Assembly: GCF_036320485.1 (NCBI RefSeq)
Contig: NZ_CP132911.1
Location: forward strand, 2,852,001-2,916,000
Length of the DNA: 64,000 bases
Direction: 5' to 3'
Origin: Dyella sp. A6
Lineage (GTDB): Bacteria; Pseudomonadota; Gammaproteobacteria; Xanthomonadales; Rhodanobacteraceae
In this document: positions 54,527 through 62,101 of the stretch, in pieces
How positions within the stretch are numbered: position 1 is the first letter of the stretch
How the letters are laid out: every line of letters begins with the position of its first letter
Translations under genes and position numbers: made by a program
The notes under the pieces: model-generated
What the model was told of the DNA's origin: nothing
Seen by the model: the letters and a program-made list of their open reading frames with translations, nothing else
The model's database searches: none

Positions 54527-55690
54527 TCAGGCCTTGGCCGCAGCCACGGCTTTCTGCGCCGCATCGTTGAGATCGTCGGCCGGCGTGATCGCCAGACCGG
54601 AGTTGGCCAGCAGTTCGCGGCCCAGCTCGACGTTAGTGCCCTGCAGGCGCACCACCACGGGGATGGTCAGGCCCACTTCCTTCACCGCGGCGATGATGCC
54701 TTCGGCGATCAGGTCGCAGCGCACGATGCCGCCGAAGATGTTGACCAGGATGGCCTTCACCTTGTCGGAGGAAAGAATCAGCTTGAACGCCTCGGTCACG
54801 CGCTCCTTGGTGGCACCGCCGCCGACGTCGAGGAAGTTGGCCGGCTCGCCGCCTGCCAGCTTGATCACGTCCATGGTGGCCATGGCCAGGCCTGCGCCGT
54901 TGACCATGCAGCCGATGGTGCCGTCCATGGTCACGTAGTTGAGGTTGTGCTGCACGGCAGCCGCCTCGGCCGCGTCTTCCTGGGTCAGGTCGCGCATGGC
55001 GGCCAGGTCAGCGTGACGGAACTCGGCGTTGTCGTCGGAATTGACCTTGCCGTCGAGCGCGGCCAGCGAGCCGTCGGCAAGGATCGCCAGCGGGTTCAGC
55101 TCGACCAGCGACAGGTCCTTCTCGTTGAACAGCTTGTACAGGCCCAGCATGATCTTGGTCAGCTGGTTGACCTGCTTCGGGTTCAGGTCCATCGCGAAGC
55201 CGAGCTGGCGGCACTGGTACGGCTGCAGACCCTCGACGAAGTCCACCACGATGGTGTGGATGTCTTCGGGGGTGTCGCGCGCGACCTGCTCGATGTCCAC
55301 GCCACCGTGCTTGGAGGCGATGAACGAGACGGACTTGCTGTCACGGTCGACCAGCACCGACAGATACAGCTCCTTGGCGATATCGGTGGCGTCGGTGACC
55401 AGCACCAGGTTCACCGGCAGCGCACGGCCGGCGGACTGGTAGGTCTCCATCTTGGTGCCCAGCATGCCCTTGGCGGCATCGCGGACGGCGTCGAGGCTCT
55501 TGCAGAACTTGACGCCGCCGGCCTTGCCGCGGCCACCTGCGTGGATCTGCGCCTTGACCATCCATTGGGAACCGCCCAGCGCCTTGGCGGCGTCGACGGC
55601 GGCATCGGGGGAATTGGCGACCTTGCCCGGCGGCACGGTAATACCGTACTGCGCGAACAATTCTTTGGCCTGGTACTCGTGGAAATTCAT
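54527..55690 (-). CDS. sucC: Succinyl-CoA synthetase beta subunit
   Basis: Nucleotide-binding subunit with an ATP-grasp fold. The 387-residue protein begins [17 protein letters not shown] at ATG 55690; the 38 extra codons in the open frame upstream have no family match. Conserved blocks are [17 protein letters not shown] and [10 protein letters not shown] near the C-terminus (catalytic phosphate site). It is first of a sucC-sucD operon, divergent from pilS, the arrangement seen in Xanthomonas. Confidence 0.97.
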   Translation of the reverse strand: MNFHEYQAKELFAQYGITVPPGKVANSPDAAVDAAKALGGSQWMVKAQIHAGGRGKAGGVKFCKSLDAVRDAAKGMLGTKMETYQSAGRALPVNLVLVTDATDIAKELYLSVLVDRDSKSVSFIASKHGGVDIEQVARDTPEDIHTIVVDFVEGLQPYQCRQLGFAMDLNPKQVNQLTKIMLGLYKLFNEKDLSLVELNPLAILADGSLAALDGKVNSDDNAEFRHADLAAMRDLTQEDAAEAAAVQHNLNYVTMDGTIGCMVNGAGLAMATMDVIKLAGGEPANFLDVGGGATKERVTEAFKLILSSDKVKAILVNIFGGIVRCDLIAEGIIAAVKEVGLTIPVVVRLQGTNVELGRELLANSGLAITPADDLNDAAQKAVAAAKA

Positions 55691-56009
55691 TCGATACCTC
55701 GAGTGAACGGGGGAAGGGTCGGACTCGCGCTCAAGACACCCGGCGCGGGCTGGAAACGGACGGCGGTTCGGAACGCGCTGCCGGCATGCATGCGCCGCGG
55801 CCATGCTTCAACATGACGGGAACCGCGCAACACGGCCGCCTATTTTCGTGGAAGCGGGCCGCAATGGAAAGGGGCCCTTGGTCGAATCCCCCGCAAAGCG
55901 CCCCACGGCGGCCTTTTGCGCATCGCCCAAAGCCGGCGACGCGGCGCCATGTGGCGGCCTCCGTGCGACAGCCGATAGACTGGCCTGACCTAGTCGCCGA
56001 GCACCGCCC
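55691..56009. other. 319-bp divergent promoter region of sucC and pilS
   Basis: No gene or RNA is recognised. Possible elements are TAGACT at about 55976-55981 as a pilS -10, and TTGCGG on the minus strand near 55863 as a sucC -35. Several CGGCC-rich inverted repeats occur, without T runs. A sigma-54 element for pilS was not seen. Confidence 0.4.
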
Positions 56010-57629
56010 GTGTCCCGTCGCCCGCCATCCGAGCCGTCGCCCGCTGTCGCCGTACCCAGCGTGATTCGCCACGAGCTGCTGTTCCTGTGCTATTTCCGGG
56101 TAGCCCAGGCCATGGTCTATACCGGTCTGGCCTTCAGCCCGCCCGGTCTTGGTTGGCCACGACTGCCCCACACCGGCATCGCGCAGGGCCTGGCCCTGCT
56201 GTACTTCGCCTTTTCCGTGCTGACGCTGCTGTCGGTGCGCAAGATGCTGCAGCGGATCCAGCTGGCGGTATCGATCACCCTGGTGGTGGACGTGCTGATC
56301 GCCGTGCTCGCGCTGAGCGCCATGAACAGCGCGCGGATCGGCATAGAAATGATGCTGGCGGTCAACCTGGCGGCCGGTGCCCTGCTGCTGCCACTGCGAC
56401 TTGCCGCGTTTTTCGCTGCGCTGGCCACGCTGGGGCTGATCGGCCACACCGTGCTGGCCACCCCCGGCGGCGACCACCGGCTGCTGGAATCGAGCCTGTT
56501 CGGGCTGGCCTACTTCGCCATCGTGGCGCTGTGCAATGTGCTGAACCGGCAGATGAAGGCCACCGAGGCACTGGCCGAACAGCGCAGCATCGACCTGGCC
56601 AACCTTTCCCAGGTCAACGAGCTGATCATCCGCCGCATGAAGACCGGCGTGCTGCTGGTGGACGACGCCAACCGCATCCACCAGATCAACGAGTCGGCCT
56701 GGATGCTGATGGGCAACCCGTCGGCCGACCAGCGCGACCTTGGCCGGCTGGCTCCCGAGCTGTCCCGCCGCCTGTATCACTGGATGACCTCAGGCAAGCT
56801 GGATGAGAGCGCCACCCAGCTCGCCGACGGCACACCCGAAGTGGTCCCGCGCTTCACCCGGCTGGCACCGAACGACGATTCGCTGGTGCTCATCTTCCTC
56901 GATGACACGTCACTGGTCTCGCGCCGTGCCGAAGAACTGACGCTCAGCTCGCTGGGCCGCCTGTCCGCCTCGATTGCACATGAAATCCGCAATCCGCTGG
57001 CGGCCATCCGTTATTCGGCCCAGTTGCTGGCCGAATCGGACGACATGAACGACAGCGACCGGCGCATGGTGGAAATCATCAACAACCATTGTGTGCGCCT
57101 GAACGAGATCATCGAGAACATCCTGCAACTGTCTCGCCGCGAGCGTTCGCGGCCGGAAACCCTGGACCTGGGCCACTGGGTCAGCGACTTCGTCGACGAA
57201 TACCGCCTGGGCAACGACCTGGGCGGCGACTCGCTGCGCGCCATCAACAGCAGTGGCGAGGTGGTCGCCGTGGCCGACCCGCAGCAATTGCAGCAGGTGG
57301 TCTGGAATCTGGTGCAGAACGCCCTGCGCTACGGCCGCATGCCGGGCGAGCCCGCGCGGGTGATGGTGGTGGCACGTCAGGGCGAGCATGGCACGCCGAT
57401 CCTGGAAGTGATCGACCGCGGCCCCGGTATCGTGCCCAAGGTGGCCGCGCAGATCTTCGAGCCGTTCTACACCACCCACGAATATGGCACCGGCCTGGGC
57501 CTGTACCTGGCGCGGCAGATGGCCGAAGCCAACCAGGCAGCGCTGGAATATGTGCGCGTGGCCGGTGGCGGCAGCTGCTTCCGGCTGGTGCTCACGCCGC
57601 CGGCACGCATCGCCGAAACAGCCGCCTGA
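56010..57629 (+). CDS. pilS: PilS-type sensor histidine kinase
   Basis: 539-residue membrane kinase that, with PilR and sigma-54, controls pilin transcription. Six hydrophobic helices occupy residues about 25-180, followed by a PAS domain (203-310), HisKA with H324 (SASIAHEIRNPLAAIRYSAQL) and HATPase_c (QNALRYGR, DRGPGIVP, GTGLGLYLARQ). Six helices, PAS and the linkage to sucC fit PilS. The start GTG 56010 is not backed by a strong ribosome site. The expected pilR is absent: 27 bp after the stop comes a LacI gene on the opposite strand. Confidence 0.87.
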   Translation: MSRRPPSEPSPAVAVPSVIRHELLFLCYFRVAQAMVYTGLAFSPPGLGWPRLPHTGIAQGLALLYFAFSVLTLLSVRKMLQRIQLAVSITLVVDVLIAVLALSAMNSARIGIEMMLAVNLAAGALLLPLRLAAFFAALATLGLIGHTVLATPGGDHRLLESSLFGLAYFAIVALCNVLNRQMKATEALAEQRSIDLANLSQVNELIIRRMKTGVLLVDDANRIHQINESAWMLMGNPSADQRDLGRLAPELSRRLYHWMTSGKLDESATQLADGTPEVVPRFTRLAPNDDSLVLIFLDDTSLVSRRAEELTLSSLGRLSASIAHEIRNPLAAIRYSAQLLAESDDMNDSDRRMVEIINNHCVRLNEIIENILQLSRRERSRPETLDLGHWVSDFVDEYRLGNDLGGDSLRAINSSGEVVAVADPQQLQQVVWNLVQNALRYGRMPGEPARVMVVARQGEHGTPILEVIDRGPGIVPKVAAQIFEPFYTTHEYGTGLGLYLARQMAEANQAALEYVRVAGGGSCFRLVLTPPARIAETAA

Positions 57630-57656
57630 GACGGCATCCGGCCGGGCCGGGGCAAC

Positions 57657-58667
57657 TCAGGTCGAGCGCACCACCAGGGTCGTCGGCAGCATCTGCGATG
57701 CGACCGGCTGCCCCTGGATCATCGCCAGTACCTTGCGCGCCAGCAGCACGCCCCCCTCCTGCCAGTTCTGCCTGACCGTGGAAAGCGGCGGCAGGAAACT
57801 GGCGCCGTGCGGGGTATCGTCATAGCCGACCACCGATACGTCGTTCGGCACGGAAAGGCCCAGCTCCACCAGCGCCCGGATCGCGCCCATCGCCAGCAGG
57901 TCGCTGCAGGCAAAAATGGCATCGAAGTGTACCTTGCGGCTGGCCAGCGAACGGACCGCGTCGGCGCCGGAATCCAGCGTCCAGTCGACCCGCTGCAGCA
58001 GCAGCGGCTTGATGCCCTGGCCGGCCAGCTCATCGACGAAGCCATGCAGACGCTGCGCCATTTCCGGGTGATCGGGGTTGCCGATGAACACCGGGTGGCG
58101 TCGCCCGATCGAAAGAAAGCGCTCGGCCACGCTGATGCCGCCCTGGCGATTGTCGCTGCCGACCACGATATGTTTGTCGTGCTCGCTTTCCGCCCCCCAC
58201 ACCGCCATCGGCAGACCCAGCTTGTCGTACAGCCGGACCGCGTCCTGGCGCACGCCCTGCCCCAGCAGGATCACCCCGTCCGCCGCCTGCACCACCGCGT
58301 CGGCGGCACCTTGGCGCGTCGTCAGCAGCACGCTGTAGCCGGCCGAAGTCAGTTCCTGCGAGATACCGCCCAGCAGCGACAGCGGGTAGGGATCCCACAT
58401 CGTGCGGCTGGAAGACGGCTTCATCTCAACGATCACCGCCACCGTGTGGCTGCGCCGCAGACGCAGGTTGCGGGCATTCACGTTGAGCTTGTAGCCGTGC
58501 TTGCGAGCCAGCGTCTGGATGCGTTCGCGCGTCTCCGGCGTCACCAGCGGGCTGTCGCCCAGTGCGCGCGAGACGGTGATCTTGGACACCCCCGCCAGCT
58601 TCGCCAGGTCCGCCATGGTGGGACTGGGACGTGCGGCGACGGGCTGCTTCTTCTTGGCGGGACTCAA
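57657..58667 (-). CDS. LacI-family regulator of the GH65/TonB locus
   Basis: 336-residue regulator with a basic N-terminus (SPAKKKQPVAARPSP), helix-turn-helix (TMADLAKLAGVSKITVSRALGDSP), hinge (NARNLRLRRS) and sensor domain (GISQELTSAGYSVLLTTRQ, GYDDTPHGASFLPPLSTVRQNW). I place the start at TTG 58667 because GGAG lies 7 bases upstream; ATG 58685 is in frame but lacks a ribosome site. It is divergent from the GH65 gene, and two tandem LacI-type operators lie in the region between, so it probably represses that operon until a disaccharide or sugar phosphate binds. It converges on pilS without a terminator. Confidence 0.87.
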   Translation of the reverse strand: MSPAKKKQPVAARPSPTMADLAKLAGVSKITVSRALGDSPLVTPETRERIQTLARKHGYKLNVNARNLRLRRSHTVAVIVEMKPSSSRTMWDPYPLSLLGGISQELTSAGYSVLLTTRQGAADAVVQAADGVILLGQGVRQDAVRLYDKLGLPMAVWGAESEHDKHIVVGSDNRQGGISVAERFLSIGRRHPVFIGNPDHPEMAQRLHGFVDELAGQGIKPLLLQRVDWTLDSGADAVRSLASRKVHFDAIFACSDLLAMGAIRALVELGLSVPNDVSVVGYDDTPHGASFLPPLSTVRQNWQEGGVLLARKVLAMIQGQPVASQMLPTTLVVRST

Positions 58668-58907
58668 GCCATGTCTCCGGATCATGATCGATGGGCATAT
58701 GCCATGTGCACCGGTCGCCGTAGTCGGCCGGTGCACCCGCGGCCTAGTGTGGCCTGCCGCGGATAACGGTTCAATCGAGCCGCCCCCGCATGGCGCAAGG
58801 CCTGCCCGGCCCTCGCCCGGCAGCGGCAAGCATCGCCGCCAACCGGCATCCGCGACCATTTCGTCGTACTTATTGATATGACAAGGAAAAATGATGCGAC
58901 GCAATAA

Positions 58908-58949
58908 TGATATCGATACCTTGATATCGATATCATTGCCTCGTATGCT
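58908..58949 (+). promoter_or_regulatory. Tandem LacI operators overlapping the GH65 promoter
   Basis: TGATATCGATATCA (58922-58935) is a perfect 14-bp palindrome with a central CG. TGATATCGATACCT (58908-58921) is an adjoining imperfect copy. Together they give perfect 13-bp arms (AATGATATCGATA and its complement) around 6 bp. The -35 TTGATA (58921-58926) lies inside, and TATGCT (58944-58949) is 17 bp further, so a bound LacI dimer would block the promoter. The leader is about 48 nt. Confidence 0.8.
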
Positions 58950-59003
58950 CCGCCCCCAAGGCGCCGATCGAGCCGCCGGTGATCCATTCGGGGAGAGTTC
59001 CAC

Positions 59004-62000
59004 GTGCAGCATCAAGATGCGTCATCGACCGTCGCCGAACGCGTTGCAGCGCCCGCCCAGCCCCAGGCTGGCGGCGCGCTGGATCCGTGGCGACTGGTCC
59101 GCACCGACCGCAACCCTGCACGTGATGCGCACTTCGAAAGCCTGTTCGCGCTGGCCAATGGCCACCTCGGCGTCCGTGGCGGCCTGGAAGAGGCGCCCAG
59201 CCCCAGCCAGGCCAGCTTTCTCGGCGGCGTCTGGGAACGCACGCCGATCGAATACCACGAGCGCTTCCCCGGCTTTGCCCGTCATACCGACACCCGCCTG
59301 CCGGTGGTCGACGGCACCCGCATCGGGTTGACCCTGGACGGGCAGCCGGTCGAGCTGGACAAGGGCGAGCTGCTGGCTTTCGAGCAATCGCTGGAGCTGC
59401 GCGATGGCCGCCTGCGCCGTCACACGACGTGGCGCTCGCCCACGGGTGCCAGCGTGGAAATCCAGGCCGAACGCATCGTGCCGTGGCACACGCACGGCCT
59501 GCTCTGCCTGCGCTACCGCATCCGCTCGATCGACTATCGCGGCCCGATCGCCCTCGACTCGTGCCTGGCGACGGGGGTGACGGCCACCGGCCAGGGCGAC
59601 GATCCGCGCATCGGCGTCCGCGTCGACGGCGGTCTCAGCCTGACCCATCGCCTGGCCGACCTGGCCCGCGCCAGCGTGGGCCAGGCCACGCAAGCCAGCG
59701 GCATCCGGCTCGCCTGCGTGCAGGGCCACCGCCTGCCCGACGCAGCGCTGGCCTTCGATACTGCAAGCACCGATGACAACGGCGCGCGCCAGCGATACAC
59801 CGCCGAGCTGACGCCGGGCGACAGCGTGACGCTGGAAAAATACGTGGCGTATGCCTGGAACGAGCCCGGCGACGACACGCCCCACACCAGTCTGCTCGAA
59901 CGCGCCGAGGCCGAGCTGGCGCAGGCCCTGGAACAACCGTTCGAACAGCACCTGGCCAGGCAGGCATCGGCTTGCGCCGGGTTCTGGCAGACGGTCGACC
60001 TGGCCATCGATGGCGACCCGGCTACCGAACAGGCCCTGCGCGTGAACCTGTTCCACCTGCGCCAGTCGACCGCACCCGGCGGTCACGCCAGCGCCGCGGC
60101 CAAGAGCCTGACCGGCGAGGGCTACGAAGGGCACTACTTCTGGGATGCCGAGGCTTTCGTGCTGCCCTCGCTGGCCTGTACCGCTCCCGCGCTGGCCCGC
60201 GGCATGCTGGCGTATCGGGTACGCATGCTCGATCGCGCGCGCGCCCATGCCCGCGAGATGAACCACGCACGCGGCGCACTGTATCCGTGGCGGACCATCG
60301 GCGGCGACGAATGCTCGGCGTACTTCCCCAGCGGGTCGGCGCAGTACCACATCAATGCGGCGATCGCCTTCGCGCTGAAGCTTTACGTGGATGCCACCGA
60401 CGACACCAGCCTGCTGCTGGACGGCGGCGCCGAGATGCTGTTCGAAACCGCCCGCATCTGGCTGCAGGCAGGCAGCTACAGCCAGCGCCGTGGACAGGCG
60501 TTCTGCATTTTCCAGGTCACCGGGCCGGACGAATACACCGCACTGGTGGACAACAACCACTACACCAATCGCATGGCGCAACAGCACCTGCGCCATGCAG
60601 CCTCGGTCGCCGACTGGCTCGCGAGCGAACACCCCGCCGAGCACGCCCGGGTGGCTGCAGCGATCGGCCTGACCAGCGGCGAACCGGGCGAATGGCGCCG
60701 TGCCGCCGACGCGATGTACCTGCCGGTGGACGAGCAACTGGGCATCTTTCCGCAAGACGACGCGTTCCTGGAAAAGCCCCGGCTGCCCGAATCGCTACGC
60801 AGCGACACCCAGCACAACCCGCTGCTGCTGCGCCTGCATCCACTGACCATCTACCGCTACCAGGTCTGCAAGCAAGCCGATGTACTGCAGGCCTTCGTGC
60901 TGGCCGGCGCAGACATCGACCTGGCCAGCAAGCGACGCAACTTCGACTACTACGAAGGCGTCACCGTGCACGACTCCACGCTGTCGGCGTCCACCTTCGG
61001 CATTGTCGCCGCCGAGGTCGGATACGACTACAAGGCCTGGCACTACTTCCAGGATGCGCTGCGCGTGGACCTGGACGACTCGCACGGCAACACGGCCCAC
61101 GGCGTGCATCTGGCCGCCATGGGCGGCAGCTGGCTCGGCCTGGTGTGGGGCTTCGGCGGTTTCCGCAATGTCGACGGCACACCCACGTTCGCGCCCTCGC
61201 TGCCAACCGCATGGCGCGGTTACCGCTTCGGCCTGCAGTGGCGCGGCCGGCAGATTCGCGTAACGGTCACATCCGGGGGTGTCGAATACCGGCTTATCGA
61301 CGGCGCGCCGCTCGAGATCCGTCATCGCGGCCGTCCGGTGATCCTGCAAGCCGACCACGAGACCGTGATGCCGCTATCCGGAAAGGCAGCCCTGCCGCGG
61401 CCGTTCAAGGGCGTGATCTTCGACCTCGACGGTGTGATTGCCGACACCGCAGTGGTTCACCATGCCGCCTGGAAAAAGCTGGCCGGCGAGATCGGCCTGC
61501 CGTTCGATGACTCGATCGGCGAGCGCCTGAAGGGCGTCGATCGCCGCGCGTCGCTGGAGATCCTGCTGGAAAAGGCCGCGCGCCCTTATTCGGAGGCCGA
61601 AAAGGAAGCACTGGCCACGCGCAAGAACGATTACTACCGCCAGCAGATCGAACGCTTCGGTCCGGACAACCTGCTGCCGGGCGCGCGCGACGCGGTTGCC
61701 TCGGTACGCCGTGCCGGCCTGAAGACCGCACTGGCATCGGCCAGCCGCAACGCACCACTGCTACTGGAACGCCTGGGGATTGCCGAGCTTTTCGACTACG
61801 TGGTCGACGCCGCGCGCATCGCGCGACCCAAGCCCGATCCGGAGATTTTTCTTGCCGCGGCAGCCGGCCTGGAGCTCATGCCGGCCGATTGCCTCGGCGT
61901 GGAGGACGCCGCCGCCGGCATCGCGAGCATTCGCGCTGCCGGAATGACGGCGCTTGGCATCGGCCAGGCGGAGGCACTGGCCGATGCAGACCGGCTGTTG

Positions 62001-62042
62001 CCGGACATTGCCGCGTTCGATCTCGGGCAACTCACGACATAA
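59004..62042 (+). CDS. GH65 disaccharide phosphorylase fused to beta-phosphoglucomutase
   Basis: 1012-residue two-enzyme fusion. Residues about 27-790 are a GH65 phosphorylase: N-terminal beta-sandwich (HFESLFALANGHLGVRGGLEE), (alpha/alpha)6 barrel with catalytic acid E510 in TGPDEYTALVDNNHYTN, and the phosphate-site region STFGIVAAEVGY. Residues about 800-1012 are a HAD-fold beta-phosphoglucomutase with nucleophile D807 and acid/base D809 (FDLDGVIADT), LASASRNAPLLLERL and the KPDPEIF lysine. It would split an alpha-glucoside such as maltose, trehalose, kojibiose or nigerose with phosphate and pass beta-glucose 1-phosphate directly to glucose 6-phosphate. No signal peptide. GTG 59004 has GGGGAG nine bases upstream. 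Confidence 0.92.
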   Translation: MQHQDASSTVAERVAAPAQPQAGGALDPWRLVRTDRNPARDAHFESLFALANGHLGVRGGLEEAPSPSQASFLGGVWERTPIEYHERFPGFARHTDTRLPVVDGTRIGLTLDGQPVELDKGELLAFEQSLELRDGRLRRHTTWRSPTGASVEIQAERIVPWHTHGLLCLRYRIRSIDYRGPIALDSCLATGVTATGQGDDPRIGVRVDGGLSLTHRLADLARASVGQATQASGIRLACVQGHRLPDAALAFDTASTDDNGARQRYTAELTPGDSVTLEKYVAYAWNEPGDDTPHTSLLERAEAELAQALEQPFEQHLARQASACAGFWQTVDLAIDGDPATEQALRVNLFHLRQSTAPGGHASAAAKSLTGEGYEGHYFWDAEAFVLPSLACTAPALARGMLAYRVRMLDRARAHAREMNHARGALYPWRTIGGDECSAYFPSGSAQYHINAAIAFALKLYVDATDDTSLLLDGGAEMLFETARIWLQAGSYSQRRGQAFCIFQVTGPDEYTALVDNNHYTNRMAQQHLRHAASVADWLASEHPAEHARVAAAIGLTSGEPGEWRRAADAMYLPVDEQLGIFPQDDAFLEKPRLPESLRSDTQHNPLLLRLHPLTIYRYQVCKQADVLQAFVLAGADIDLASKRRNFDYYEGVTVHDSTLSASTFGIVAAEVGYDYKAWHYFQDALRVDLDDSHGNTAHGVHLAAMGGSWLGLVWGFGGFRNVDGTPTFAPSLPTAWRGYRFGLQWRGRQIRVTVTSGGVEYRLIDGAPLEIRHRGRPVILQADHETVMPLSGKAALPRPFKGVIFDLDGVIADTAVVHHAAWKKLAGEIGLPFDDSIGERLKGVDRRASLEILLEKAARPYSEAEKEALATRKNDYYRQQIERFGPDNLLPGARDAVASVRRAGLKTALASASRNAPLLLERLGIAELFDYVVDAARIARPKPDPEIFLAAAAGLELMPADCLGVEDAAAGIASIRAAGMTALGIGQAEALADADRLLPDIAAFDLGQLTT

Positions 62043-62101
62043 GCGGTAAAGCGGCGCGGGTATCCGCGTCATCAATAAACAAATGGTTGGGGAGTAACGC
62101 A

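Noticed and set aside
59022..60755. 577-codon minus-strand frame opposite the GH65 gene
   Set aside because: Antisense shadow of a conserved enzyme; no ribosome site, no domain, and composition typical of GC-rich reverse frames.
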